A stretch of DNA of 64,000 nt from Hypericum androsaemum (taxonomy: Eukaryota; Streptophyta; Magnoliopsida; Malpighiales; Hypericaceae): assembly GCA_963995505.1 (NCBI GenBank), contig OZ023198.1, positions 6,782,558-6,846,557 on the forward strand, given 5' to 3'. The position numbers and the translations under genes were made by a program. Numbering within the stretch: position 1 is the first letter of the stretch; every line of letters begins with the position of its first letter. The notes under the pieces are model-generated. The model ran no database searches and was not told the origin of the DNA. It saw only the letters and a program-made list of their open reading frames with translations. Shown here in pieces: positions 44,670 to 56,437 of the stretch.

Positions 44670-47600
44670 CTTTTTGTGTCTTATCTTGCCTTATCTTTCC
44701 TTTTCTTACATTTTCATGCCTTTTCTGGCCCTTTCATGCCTTTTCTTGCCTTACCTTTCCTTTTCTTGCCTTTTCTTGCCTTTTCTTGCCTTTTTCTTAC
44801 ATTTTCTTGCTTTTTCATGCCTTTTCCATATCTTTTCTTGCATTTACTTTCTTTTTCTTGCCTTTTCTTTCCTTTTCCTTTCCTTTTCTTGCCTTTTCCT
44901 GCCTGATCTTGCCTTTTCTTACCTTCTCTTTCCTTTTCTTACCTTTTCTTGCCTTATCTTTCCTTTTCTTTCCTTTTCTTGCCATTTCTTACCTTTTCTT
45001 GACTTATCTTTCTTTTTCTTGCCTTTTCTTGCATGTTCTTGCCTTATCTTTCCTTTTCTTTCCTTTTCTTGCATGTTCTTCCCTTATCTTGCCTTTTCAT
45101 GCCTTTTCTTGCCTTACCTTTTCTTTTTTTTGGCTTTTCTTGCCTTTTCTTGCCTTATCTTGCCTTTTTCTTACCTTTTCTTGCCTTTTTCTTGCCTTTT
45201 CTTGCCTTTTCTTGCCTGATCTTGCCAATTTCTAGCCTTATCTTGCCTTTTCTTTCCTTTTCTTACTTATCTTGCCTTTTCTTTCCTTTTCTTACTTTTC
45301 TTACTTATCTTGCCTTTTCTTTCCTTTTCTTACTTTTCTTTCCTTTTCTTTCCTTTTCTTTCCTTTTCTTACCTTTTCTTGCCTTATCTTGCATTTTCTT
45401 ACCTTTTCTTGCCTTCTCTTGCCTTTTCTTTCCTTTTCTTACCTTATCTCACCTTTTCTTGCCTATTCTTTCTTTTTTTGCCTTTTCGTGCCTTTTCTTG
45501 CCTTATCTTGCCTTTTCTTGCCTTTTCCTTCCCTTTTATTTCCCTTACTTGCCTTTTCTTACCTCATCTTAACTTTTCTCACCTTTTCCTTCCCTTTCTT
45601 GCCTTTTCATTTCTTTTCTTACCTTTTCTCAGCTTTTCCTTCTCTTTCTTGCCTTTTCTTTTCTTTTCTTACCTTTTCTCACCTTTTCTTTCCATTTTTT
45701 GCCTTTTCGAACCTTTTTTTACCTTTTCTTGCCTTATCTTGCCTTATCATGCCTTTTCCTTGCCTTTTCTTTCATTTTCTTGCCTTTTCTTGCCTTTTCC
45801 TAGCCTTTTCTTGCCTTTTCTTGCCTTTTCCTAGCCTTTCCTTCCCTTTTCTTGCCTTATCTTGCCTTTTCTTTCCTTATCTTGCCTTTTCCTTGCCTTT
45901 TCTTTCCTTTTCTTGCCTTATCTCACCTTATCTTGCCTTTTCATTCCTTTTCCTTGCCTTTTCTTGCCCTTTCATTCCTTTTTCTTACCTTTTCTTGCCT
46001 CAACTTTCCTTTTTTTACCTTTTCATTCCTTTTCCTTGCCTTTTCTTGCCTTTTCCTATTCTTTTCTTGACTTTTTTTTCCTTTGCTTGCCTTTTCCTTG
46101 ACTTTTCTTGCCTTTTCTTTCCTTTCTATTCCTTATTTTGCCTTTTCTTACCTTATCTTGCCTTTTCATGCCTTATCATGCATTTTCTTGCCTTTGCTTA
46201 CCTTTTCTTGCCTTTTCCATGCCTTATATTTTCTTTTCTTGCCTTTTCTTGCCTTTTTTTTCCTTATCTTGCATTTTCCCTTCCTTTTCTTGCCCTATCT
46301 TTCATTTTCTTGCCTTTCCTTGCCATCTATTGCCTTTTCTGGCATTTTATTGCCTTTTCTTGACTTATCTTGCCATTTATTGCCTTTTTTTGCCTTTTCA
46401 TGCCTTTTCTTGCCTTATCTTACCTTATCTTACCTTTTCATTCCTTATCTTCCCTTTTCTTACCTTATCTTGTCTTTTCTTGCCTTTTTATGCCTTTTCA
46501 TGCCTTTTCCTTGCCCTTTCTTTCCTTATCTTTCATTTTCTTTGCCTTTTCTTGACTTATCTTGCCATTTCTTGCCTCATCTTTCATTTTCATTCCTTTT
46601 CATGCCTTTACTAGCCTTTTCTTGTCTTTTCATGCCTTTTCCTTGCCTATTCTTGCCTTTTCCTTGCCCTTTCTTTCCTTTTCTTGCCTTTTCATGTCTT
46701 TTCTTGCCTTATCTTTCCTTTTCTTGCATTTTCAAGCATTTTTCATGCCTTTTCCTTGCCTTTTCTTGCCTTATCTTGCCTTTTCTTTCCTTATTGCATT
46801 TTCTTTCCTTTTCTTGCATGTTCTTGCCTTATCTTTCCTTATCTTTCCTTTTCTTGCCTTATCTTGTTTTATCTTTCCTTTTTTCTGCCTTTTCTTGCCT
46901 TTTCCTTAACTTTTCTTACCTTTTTCTTGCCTTTTCTTGCTTTTTCATGCCTTTACTTTCCTTTTCTTATCTTTTCTTGCCTGATCTTGCCTTTTCTTGC
47001 CTTATCTTGCCTTATCTTTCCTTTTCTTGCCTTTTCTTACCTTTTCTTATCTTTTCTTGCCTTTTCTTTCCTTTTCTTACCTTTTCTCGCCTTTTCTATC
47101 CTTTTCTTGCCTTTTCTTTCCTTTTCTTCCCTTTTCTTTGCTTATCTTGCCTTTTCTTACTTTTTCTTGCCTTTTCTCGCCTTTTCTTTCCTTTTCTTGC
47201 CTTTTCTTCCCCTTTTTTCCTTTTTTTGCCTTTTTCTGCCTTTTCTTTGCCTTTTCTTGCCTTTTTCTTTCCTTTTCTTCCTTTTCTTTCCTCATATTGG
47301 CTTTTCTTGCCTTTTCTTTCCTTTTCTTACCTTATCTTGCCTATTCTTACATCATCTTTCCTTTTCTTGCCTTCCCTTCCCTTTTCTTGCCTTTTCTTAC
47401 CTTTTTTTGACTTTTCTTGCCTTATCTTACCTTTTCCTTTCCTTGCTTTATCTTACCTTTTCTTGCCTTATCTTAGCTTTTCTTGCCTTATCTTACCTTT
47501 TCCATACATTTTCTTGCCTTTTCATGCCTTTTCCATACCTTTTCTTGCCTTTTCTTTCCTTTTCCTTGCCTTTTCTTGCCTTTTCTTGCCTTTTCTTGAC

Positions 47601-49744
47601 ATATCTTGCCTTTTCTTCCCTTTTCTTGCCTTTTCTTTCCTCATCTTATCTTGTCTTTTCTTACCTTATCTTGCCTTTTCATGCCTTTTCTTGACTTTTC
47701 TTGCATTTTCCTTGCCTTTTCTTGTCTTTTCTTTCCTTATCTTCCCTTCGCTTGCCTTTTCTTACCTTTTTTTGCTTATCTTGCCTTTTTTTGCGTCATC
47801 TTTCATTTTCTTTCCTTTTGTTGCCTTTTCTTTCCTTTTCCTTGCCTTATCTTTCATTTTCTTACTTTTCCTGGCATTTTCCTACCTTTTCTTGCCTTTT
47901 CTTTCCTTTTCCTTGCTTTTTCTTTGCTTATCTTTCCTTTCTTGCCTTTCCTTGCATTTTCTTGCCTTTTATTGCCTTTTTTTGACTTATCTTGCCTTTT
48001 CTTGCCTTATCATTTCTTATCTTGCCTTTTCTTGCCTTATCTTTCCATTTCATTCCTTTTCTTACCTTATCTTGTCTTTTTATGCCTTTTTTGCCTTTTT
48101 ATGCCTATTCCTTGCCTTTTCTTTCCTTATCTTTCATTTTCCTTGCCTTTTCTTGCCTTATCTTGCCTTTTCTTGCCTCATCTTTCATTTTCATTCCTTT
48201 TCATGCCTTTTCTAGCCTTTTCTTGCCTTATCTTGCCCTCTCTTGCCTTATCTTGCCTTTTCTTATCTTTTCTTGCCTTATCTTGCCTTTTCCTTCCCCT
48301 TTCTCTCCTTTTCATGCCTTTTCTTGCCTTATCTTTCCTTTTCTTGCATTTTCATGCATTTTTCATGCCTTTTCCTTGCCTTTTCTTGCCTTATCTTGCC
48401 TTATATTGCCCTTTCTTTCCTTTTCTTGCATGTTCTTGCCTTATCTTTCCTTTTCTTTTCTTTTCTTCCATGTTCTTGCCATTTCATGCCTTTTCTTGCC
48501 TTGTCTTGCCTTATCTTTCCTTTTTTCTATCTTTTCTTGCTGTTTCTTACCTTTTTCTTGCCTTTTTCTTACTTTTTCTTGCTTTTTCTTGCCTTTTCCA
48601 TGCCTTTACATACCTTTTCTTGTCTTTTCTTGCCTGATCTTGTCTTTTCTTGCCTTATCTTGCCTTATCTTTGCTTTTCTTGCCTTTTCTTACCTTTTCT
48701 TGTCTTTTCTTGTATTTTCTTGCCTTTTCTTGTCTTTTCTTGCCTGATCTTGTCTTTTCTTGCCTTATCTTGCCTTATCTTTGCTTTTCTTGCCTTTTCT
48801 TACCCTTTCTTGTCTTTTCTTGTATTTTCTTGCCTTTTCTTGTCTTTTCTCGCCTTTTCATTCCTTTTCTTGCCTTTTCGTGCCTTTTCTTTGCTTTTTC
48901 TTGCCTTATCTTGCCTTTTCCTTGCCGTTTCTTTCCTTTTCTTGCCTTTTCTTTCCTCATATTGCCTTATCTTGCCTTTTCCTTGCCTTTTCTTTCCTTT
49001 TCTTGCCTTTTCTTTCCTCATATTGCCTTTTCTTGCCTTTTCTTTCCTTTTCTTTCCTTTTCTTGTCTTATCTTGCCTTTTCTTACCTCATCTTTCCTTT
49101 TCTTTCCTTTTCGTGTCTTCCCTTCCCTTTCTTGCCTTTTCTTTCCTTTTCTTGACTTTTCTTGCATTATCTTACCTTTTCCTTGCCTTTTCTTTCCTTT
49201 TCTTGCTTTATCTTACCTTATCTTTCCTTTTCTTGCCTTTTCATTCCTTTTCCTTGCTTTTCATGCCTTATTTTTCCTTTTCTAGCCTTTTCATTCCTTT
49301 TTCTTGCCTTTTCTTGCCTTATCTTTCCTTTTCCTACCTTTTCATTACTTTTCCTTATCTTTTCTTTCCTCTGCTTGCCTTTTCCTTGTCTTTTCATGCA
49401 TTTTCTTTTCTTTTCTTTCCTTTTCATGCATTTTTCATGCCTTTTCCTTGCATTTTCCATACCTTTTCTATCTTTATCTTGCCTTTTCTTACCTTTTCCT
49501 TGCCTTTTCATTCCTTTTGTTGCCTTTTCCTTGCGTTTTCATTCCTTTTCTTGACTTATCTAACCTTTTCCTTCTCTTTTCATTCCTTTTCTTGCCTTTT
49601 CATGCCTTTTCTTGCCTTATCTTACCTTTTCTTGCCTTATCTTAGCTTTTCTTGCCTTATCTTACCTTTTTCATACATTTTCTTGCCTTTTCATGCCTTT
49701 TCCATACCTTTTCTTTCATTTTTCTTGCCTTTTCTTGCCTTATC
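44670..49744 (+). repeat. Pyrimidine-rich decamer satellite, block 4
   Basis: Resumes at the D TSD with the same decamer and strand. This block is richer in CCTTTTCTTT and CTTACTTTTC forms than blocks 1-3 and lacks the ACCTGATCTTGTC marker, so it is a diverged part of the array. Forward open frames reach 710 codons (46083-48215), which is repeat translation. The block ends at element B2. Confidence 0.95.
48621..48850 (+). repeat. 110-bp tandem duplication inside satellite block 4
   Basis: The segment from 48621 repeats at 48731 with an exact 110-bp shift (eleven decamers) and only one or two differences over about 120 bp. It is a recent local duplication and shows the array still grows in multiples of the unit. 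Confidence 0.85.
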
Positions 49745-50364
49745 TGATATGAATCTGATCAGCAAGAAGATTAATTTCGTTTTTGAGGTTTTTGAGTCTG
49801 TTTAGGAAGTTAATTATATGTTATTTTCGTTTTATAAGAATTATAGTCTATTTAGGAAGTCAATAATGTGAGAATTTCGTTTCTTTAAGAGTTCAAGTCA
49901 GTTTAGGAAGGTGATTATGTGATAATTCACGTTTTTATCAATCATAAGAGTACTAGACTTGTTTTCCTTTTCAGTTTCCTATTTTTAAGTCATATTTATC
50001 TAGTTAGAAGTTATATTTAATTAGAAATCTCTTTGTAACAATCTGCCTATATATAAAGGCTTTATCAATGAGAATGAGGAGAATAATTTGAGTACAAAAA
50101 ACGTGGGCTTTGCTCTCTTGGTTCTTCGGAACTGTTCGAACACAGCGGAGGGATTCCGTTCGTTCACCTTCGACTTATCAAGCGGATCTACATCACCGTT
50201 TGTGGCGTCCTCATCAAATAAAGGTTCTTGTTTCCCTACAGCAGCGGGTCGAGGTTGTTCATACCGAGGTTCTTGCAAAGGTGCAAACAACGGGTCGAGA
50301 TTTCCATCAATCTGAACGTAGATAGATCCGGCTTTCGCGTGGATCCGTAACGAGATTCATATCA
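49745..50364 (+). repeat. 5' LTR of B2
   Basis: 620 bp, TGATATGAATC...GATTCATATCA, directly in the satellite. Confidence 0.93.
50048..50057 (+). promoter_or_regulatory. TATA box of the B2 5' LTR
   Basis: TATATATAAA, same position and context as in B1. Confidence 0.7.
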
Positions 50365-50366
50365 TT

Positions 50367-50380
50367 TGGTATCAGAGCCA
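50367..50380 (+). other. Primer-binding site of B2
   Basis: TGGTATCAGAGCCA, a perfect initiator-tRNA-Met type site, unlike the mutated site in B1. Confidence 0.9.
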
Positions 50381-50608
50381 GGTTCTATTTCAGTTCTATC
50401 TATCCTTTAAATTTCGTTTTTATCATTAGTTTTGAGTTAGTTGTTCTTATTGTATTCTGAGTTGGAGAAAGAAAAAACAAATCAAAAAAAGAGAGACAAA
50501 TCCGGAAAAAGGAAAGAAAGAAAAGAAGGCAGCCTACAAAGGAAGAAAAGAGGCTGAAAAAAAAAGTTTGCAAAAAAGTGAAAAGAAAAAAAAGGAGAAT
50601 CTGCAAGA

Positions 50609-51645
50609 ATGTCATATAACTACTCAAGAAGATCCGTTGAAGGTGTTGCACCATTGGTTGGTGATCCACACACGTTTATGGACGCCCTTCTTAGTGGGAT
50701 GAGGCATATAATGAGAACGGAGGTCAAGAAGCTCAGCGAAAAGGTGGACCGGATAGTGTGCAAACAAGAGAGGATACATGATGTTCCTAATGTATGCAGG
50801 GATACAAGAGCTCAACAAAGAAAGATTGGGTTAGAGGTGATAGCACTCTTAGAGTTACAGCATGGGATGATGAAGACAGCTGGGAGAAACTTATGTCTTT
50901 GGCAAGGAAAATTGACTTGCATACAAGAGAAGTTAGTGAAGTACAACAAGAGAAGATCATTCAATCTAAGTGCAACATTGAGGAAAAGGTATGTTGTTCT
51001 GAAATTGGTATGACTTCAGATGAAGTTTTTGAAGAGGTTTTGATATGGGAGGAGTTTGGTGAATATTCCATTGATTTATTTGATGGAGATTATTTTGATG
51101 ACCATACCATGTCACTACTTTACCTAAGAGATTTATTTGAAGAATCATCTGTGGTGGATATTGTTCACATGAAGAAGTGCACAATTCCTATTGATGGTGA
51201 ACATGAAGAACTTATTGTTGCTGTTAACAAGGAAGAGGATCAACCCATATCTTACATGTTTCCAGATTTTCACGTTGAATATGTTGAGCATATTGACTTC
51301 TTGGGAGTTGACAAGTTTGAATATGTTGGAGGATCAGCATTGATCAACTTATGGAATAGTTTGAAGATTGGTGAAAGGCTTATTCAAAAAAGTAAGTCTT
51401 TTGGTTTTGATTTGGAGATGAATTCAGATTCTTTAAGATCGAAGTACTTGTTCTATTGGAAAGGAAGGTATCAAGTGCAGCCACGACGTTCAAAGAGTTC
51501 ATCTTGCACCAGCATGGTTGTGAGTTTGCAAAAGCATGACGGATGCAAGGATTTGAGGACAAATCCATTTCAAGAGGAGGGGAATGATATGAATCTGATC
51601 AGCAAGAAGATTAATTTCGTTTTTGAGGTTTTTGAGTCTGTTTAG
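50609..51645 (+). pseudogene. B-family ORF of B2, split by a frameshift
   Basis: The first about 63 residues from ATG 50609 match B1 almost exactly, then the frame runs into unrelated sequence and stops at 51013. The B1-like protein continues in another frame (50794-51645, 283 codons), with WEEFGEYSIDLFDG, the acidic middle, and [13 protein letters not shown] before the polypurine tract, stopping in the 3' LTR. The shift lies between about 50780 and 50980, where B1 and B2 also differ in length. Within 51046-51180, 11 codons differ synonymously and 7 by replacement from B1, as for a sequence that was under protein-level selection. Function unknown. Confidence 0.75.
51571..51584 (+). other. Polypurine tract of B2
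   Basis: CAAGAGGAGGGGAA directly before the 3' LTR, the same as in B1 and D. Confidence 0.85.
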
Positions 51646-52204
51646 GAAGTTAATTATATGTTATTTTCGTTTTATACGAATTATAGTCTATTTAGGAAGT
51701 CAATAATGTGAGAATTTCGTTTCTTTAAGAGTTCAAGTCAGTTTAGGAAGGTGATTATGTGATAATTCACGTTTTTAGCAATCATAAGAGTACTAGACTT
51801 GTTTTCCTTTTCAGTTTCCTATTTTTAAGTCATATTTATCTAGTTAGAAGTTATATTTAATTAGAAATCTCCTTGTAACAATCTGCCTATATATAAAGGC
51901 TTTATCAATGAGAATGAGGAGAATAATTTGAGTACAAAAAACGTGGGCTTTGCTCTCTTGGTTCTTCGGAACTGTTCGAACACAGCGGAGGGATTCTGTT
52001 CGTTCACCTTCGACTTATCAAGCGGATCTACATCACCGTTTGTGGCGTCCTCATCAAATCGAGGTTCTTGTTTCCCTACAGCAGCGGGTCGAGGTTGTTC
52101 ATACCGAGGTTCTTGCAAAGGTGCAAACAACGGGTCGAGATTTCCATCAATCTGAACGTAGATAGATCCGGCTTTCGCGTGGATCCGTAACGAGATTCAT
52201 ATCA
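51585..52204 (+). repeat. 3' LTR of B2
   Basis: 620 bp; its last 13 bases form an inverted repeat with the first 13 bases of element J across a two-base AA spacer. Confidence 0.93.
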
Positions 52205-52206
52205 AA

Positions 52207-52494
52207 TGATATGAATCTCCGCGGAAAAGACTCACAACTCGGACCGTTTGTTACTTCAGAATGGAACAGATCACAACTCACAAGAACTCACAAGAACTAA
52301 GGCGCGAAATTGAACCTTAACCCGCAGCAAGAGCTTCTGAACCTTGACCTAAGGTCGTATCACGCCACGAGCGGGGATGGATGTTCCGCTTGATAAGTGA
52401 AAGATAAATTCTAGCCAAGACGACTCACCAGCCTAAGCAAGAACAAACGAGTATCTAAACTCACAATTAGCCAATGCTAAGTAATTCTCCGAAT
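52207..52494 (-). repeat. 3' LTR fragment of J (U5/R end only)
   Basis: 288 bp starting TGATATGAATCTCCGCGG on the + strand, ending in CCGAATTG where it meets the gag-pol linker. It resembles the H LTR fragment (55719-56437) more than the right LTR of J itself. Confidence 0.85.
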
Positions 52495-54243
52495 TGTTTT
52501 CTCAATCTTTTCCTCTCCATTGGCCGTTTTTCTTATCTTTTTTTCGGCTTCTTCTCTCCTCTCAATCTTTTTCTTTTTGTCACGCTCTCTTTGCTCATCA
52601 CTTTCTTTTTGCAACTGTCGTTGATCTTCACAAACTTGTGATGGTGACAAGGGTGCCAAGGTGATTACTCTCTTCTTAAGTATAAATGAATATTTGTTGG
52701 TGTAGCCATCATGATGCACATTCCTATCAAACTGCCATGGCCTTCCTAACAATAGATGACCAGCTTGCATTGGTACAACATCACACAACACTTCATCCTC
52801 ATAGTTGCCAATGCGGAATGTTACCAATACTTGCTTCATCACTCGTACTTCTCCACTATCATTCAGCCATTGTAGTTTGTAAGGCTTAGGGTGTTTTCCA
52901 GTGAGTAACCCTAACTTCTCCACCATAGTAGTGCTTGCGACATTAGCACAACTTCCTCCATCTATGATGACACTACACACCTTGTCTTTGACATAGCACC
53001 TTGTGTGAAAAATATTTTCTCTTTGAGCCACATCATTTTCTTCTTTTACTTGCACATTCAATGCTCTTCTAGACACAAGAGTAAGCCTCTCAGCAGCTTG
53101 GTACTCTTCCTCGGATACGTCCTCCAAAGAAGGCATGCTTTCATGCTCCGAATCCTCTTCTTCAGTTTCAATCTCTCCACTTTCCTTGATCACCATTGCT
53201 TGCTTGTTAGGGCATTGACTTGAGATGTGCCCTCTTCCTTGACACTTAAAGCACTTGATGTCACAGTTCCTAGCTGGAGTGACTTCCACTTTCCTTTGAG
53301 AATTAGCTTGAGAACTCTCGGATTTATGCTCTACTTTGGCTGCTTGTGGCTTGTCAAACTTCTTTTGGTAGTTTGGCTTCCAAGTAGAACTCGATGTAGC
53401 TCTTGTTCTCCCCTCTCCTCTCTTGAGTTGCTTCTCAATTTTCGTTGCCATATGCACCATGTCCTCCAACTCCACATAGTGTTGCAACTCGACTTTGTCT
53501 TGAATTTCAGGATTGAGTCCATTCAAGAATCTTGCCATTGTAACTTCTCTATCGTCATCTATATCAGCTCTTATCATGGCCATCTCCATCTGTTTGAAAT
53601 ACTCCTCCACGCTCAAATTTCCTTGCCTCATTCCTTGTAACTTCTTATACAGCCCTCTATAGTAATGACTTGGAACAAATCTCTTCCACATCACCACTTT
53701 CATGTCTTCCCAAGTAGCTATAGGGCGTTCTCCATTTCTCCTCCTGCTTGTCACAAGTTGATCCCACCAAGTTATAGCATAATCAGTGAATTCGGTGATG
53801 GCAAGTTTTACCTTCTTTGCTTCGGAGCTATTGTGGCAATCAAACACGAACTCAATCTTCTTCTCCCACTCTAAGTACGCCTCCGGGTCAGAACGACCAG
53901 CAAAGGAAGGTATCTTCAGTTTGATACTTCCTATGTTGTCGTCTCTCCTTGGCCTTACCTCCCTAGGTGGACGGTTTGTTCTTGCTCTCCTAAGACTCCT
54001 TGTAGAGCCTACGCCTTCTTCCGACTCAGAATCAGCTCCGCTCGATTCTCCAATAGGTGCTCCTCTCCTACGCCTTTGGAGTTCGCCTCGCGTTTGGGGG
54101 TTGTCACGAGAATTCTCCACGGCATCCACGCGTAGTTGCAAAGGCTCCATCTGAGCTTGCACCATCCGCTCGAGCTTCCCGGCCAAGGCATCCACTAATA
54201 ACTTAAGGTCTATGTTTTCCATAGTTTGACCTTCATGCGACAT
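52477..54243 (-). pseudogene. gag: Gag-protease remnant of J
   Basis: 588 codons from the normal ATG, through the capsid region (variants [13 protein letters not shown] and HYYRGLYKK, shared with H), CCHC knuckle ([14 protein letters not shown]), DGGS protease motif and the start of the lysine-rich linker. It then ends with a few codons read from the LTR fragment at the deletion junction. No polymerase or integrase remains. The frame itself is undamaged; a truncated gag-protease could in principle be made, but there is no evidence that it is. Confidence 0.88.
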
Positions 54244-54900
54244 GTTTGCTGCAAGAAAAATTGGTTAGTAAAAAAAAATATGGCCTCACAAACTCACTCC
54301 CTTACGTGTATACTCTCAATGTATGGTGCACTCAAGTTCACTCGTGTTTTGCACTCAAATATTTGGCTTTTCTCTCTAAGGTACTCGCACACTCTTGCCT
54401 TTTTCCTCTCGTGATACTTGTATGTTCTTACTAAGGCTAGAACGGCCTTGCTTGAGCTCCACGCTTTAACAAACAGAATGTTAAAGTTCCTCTTTGGTCT
54501 TTCTTTTAGTCTTGCTCGTCCCCTTTCTTGATCAGCTGTTGCGCCTCCTTAGTTTGCTAGCTTCCCTCGGATTTGCTTCCTCTTTAGCTTGAGACTTCCA
54601 ATTTAGCTTGCTTCCTCTTTAGCTTGCGGCTTCCTTTTTTCTTTTTCTTTTCTTTCCTTTTTTTTTTCTTTTCTTTTCTTTTCTTTTCTTTTTTTTTCTT
54701 TTCTTTTCTTTTCTTTTCTTTTTTTTTCTTTCTTTTCTTTTCTTTCTTTTCTTGCTTCACTCGTTTGTTTTCCTCTCTTTTCTCTCAAACAGCGAGGAGA
54801 GAAAACGAACCAACAAGAACAAAAAAAAAAAAAACAAGCAACAAAACGAACCAACAAGAACAAAAATAACAAGGATAATGAACTAAAGTAACAAGCTAAG
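54244..54900 (-). other. Untranslated leader of J
   Basis: Same organisation as in A and C: acceptor-like TTGCAG before the ATG, a long A/G tract (about 54640-54750) on the sense strand and a lysine-rich 89-codon small frame from 54872. Confidence 0.7.
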
Positions 54901-54911
54901 CTCTGATACCA
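54901..54911 (-). other. Primer-binding site of J
   Basis: TGGTATCAGAG on the - strand, two bases from the 5' LTR. Confidence 0.88.
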
Positions 54912-54913
54912 AC

Positions 54914-55718
54914 TGATATGAATCTCCGCGGAAAAGATTCACAACTCGGACCGTTTGTTACTTTAGAATGGAACAGATCACAACTCACAAGAACTTACAC
55001 GAACTAAGGCACGAATTTGTACCTCAACCCGCTGCAAGGGCTTCTGAACCTTGACCTAAGGTCGTATCACGCCACAAGCGGGGATGGAATATCCGCTTGA
55101 TAAGTGAAGGATAAATTCTAGCCAAGACGACTCACCAGCCTAAGCAAGAACAAACGAGTATCAAACTCTCAACTAGCCAATGCTAAGTATTTCCGAATTG
55201 TGTGTGTCCGTTTTATTGCTAGGAGTCCTCTTTATATAGGCTCCCAAAGTACCAAAATATTCCTAAACAAGCTAACTCCTTAAAAGGAATTCAAAGGCTG
55301 GCCAAAACTCTCTTTCCTATTCTAAGGAGATTCTGGCCGAACTTATGCAACTAAACAAGGAATAATATAAGCAAATAATATCTAATAGAATAGCTACTAG
55401 TTGCACGTCCAAAACAATTAGATGCATGGCCTAAATAGGCTGATTCTTCTTGATTCTCCATGTGCGCATGCATCTAGAAGCTTTCGTGCATGTCAAGCTT
55501 CCCATTCAGCCTCCAAAACGTGCATGGGCCTCCCTTGGGTTTCTTGGACGTCCTTGGTCCTCCACGAACTTGCTTGAGCCCAAACTTCATGCATTAGTCC
55601 ATTGAAATCAGATTGCAACTTCCTAGCTCTTGCTCTTGTCATTGGCCCAATTGGAACTTGAACTTGCTTCGAGTCTACAAGCCTGATAGTTGGTGCATCC
55701 GTAGGCTTGCTCACATCA
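54914..55718 (-). repeat. 5' LTR of J (C subtype)
   Basis: 805 bp, nearly identical to the LTRs of C. The 87-codon frame at 55493-55756 is the LTR-borne pol tail and not a gene. The LTR is followed without TSD by an LTR fragment of element H. TATA box at 55231-55238. Confidence 0.92.
55231..55238 (-). promoter_or_regulatory. TATA box of the J 5' LTR
   Basis: TATATAAA on the - strand, in the conserved family position. Confidence 0.65.
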
Positions 55719-56437
55719 CGAACTAAGGCACGAAATTGAACCTTAACCCGCTGCAAGAGCTTCTGAACCTTGACCTAAGGTCGTATCACGCCACGAGCGG
55801 GGATGGATGATCCGCATGACAAGTGAAAGATAAATTCTAGCCAAGACGACTCACCAGCCTAAGCAAGAACAAACGAGTATCAAAACTCTCAATTAGCCAA
55901 TGCTATGTAATTCTCCGAATTGTTGTTGTTTATTGAAGGGGGACGCCTCTTTATATAGGCTCCATAAGTCTTACAACTTTCCTAAACGAAACTAACTCCA
56001 AATAAGGAGTTTAAGGCTGGTCAAAACTCTCTTTCCTATTCTAAAGAGATTCTGGCCGAACTTATTCAACTAAATAAGGAATAATATAAGCAAATAATAT
56101 CTAATAGAATAACTACTAGCTGCACGTCCAAAACAAGTAGATGCACGGACTAAATAGGCTGATTCTTCTTGATTCTCCATGTGCGCAGGCATCTAGAAGC
56201 TTACGTGCATGTCAAGCTTCCCATTTAGCTTCCAAAACGTGCATGGGTCTCCCTTGGGCTTCTTGGACGTCCTTGGTCCTCCACGCACTTGCTTGGGCCC
56301 AAACGTCTTGCATTAATCCATTGAAGTCAGATTGCAACTTCCTAGCTCGTGCTCTTGTCATTGGCCCAATTGGAACTTGAACGTGCTTCGAGTCTACAAG
56401 CTTGATAGTAGGTGCGTCCTTAGGCTTGCTCACATCA
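55719..56437 (-). repeat. Truncated 3' LTR of H
   Basis: 719 bp, ending CTCACATCA before the polypurine tract. It contains the pol stop and a tail ending LEAKWEA. A variant segment GAAGGGGGACGCCTC near the TATA box differs from C-type LTRs. Confidence 0.85.

Larger units (their letters stand above)
49745..52204 (+). mobile_element. Non-autonomous LTR retrotransposon B2, no matching TSD
   Basis: 2460 bp with two 620-bp LTRs (about six differences by eye, 1 %), primer site, B-family ORF and polypurine tract. LTR ends are a perfect TGATATGAATC...GATTCATATCA inverted pair. The left flank is satellite (TTATC); the right flank is AATGA, the start of element J. No TSD is present, so the right flank was probably replaced by rearrangement after insertion. 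LTRs are about 95 % like those of B1 by eye. Confidence 0.9.
52207..55718 (-). mobile_element. Deleted Ty3/gypsy element J with non-matching LTRs
   Basis: Minus-strand element with a complete 805-bp 5' LTR (right, C subtype), leader, gag and protease. It is then joined near 52494 to a 288-bp 3' LTR fragment of another subtype (shared with H: GAAATTGAACC, CACGAGCGGGG). RT, RNase H, integrase, polypurine tract and the U3 of the 3' LTR are missing. The junction shows about five bases of microhomology (TTGTT). No TSD: flanks are TCAAA and CGAAC. It is a product of deletion plus ectopic exchange. Confidence 0.85.
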
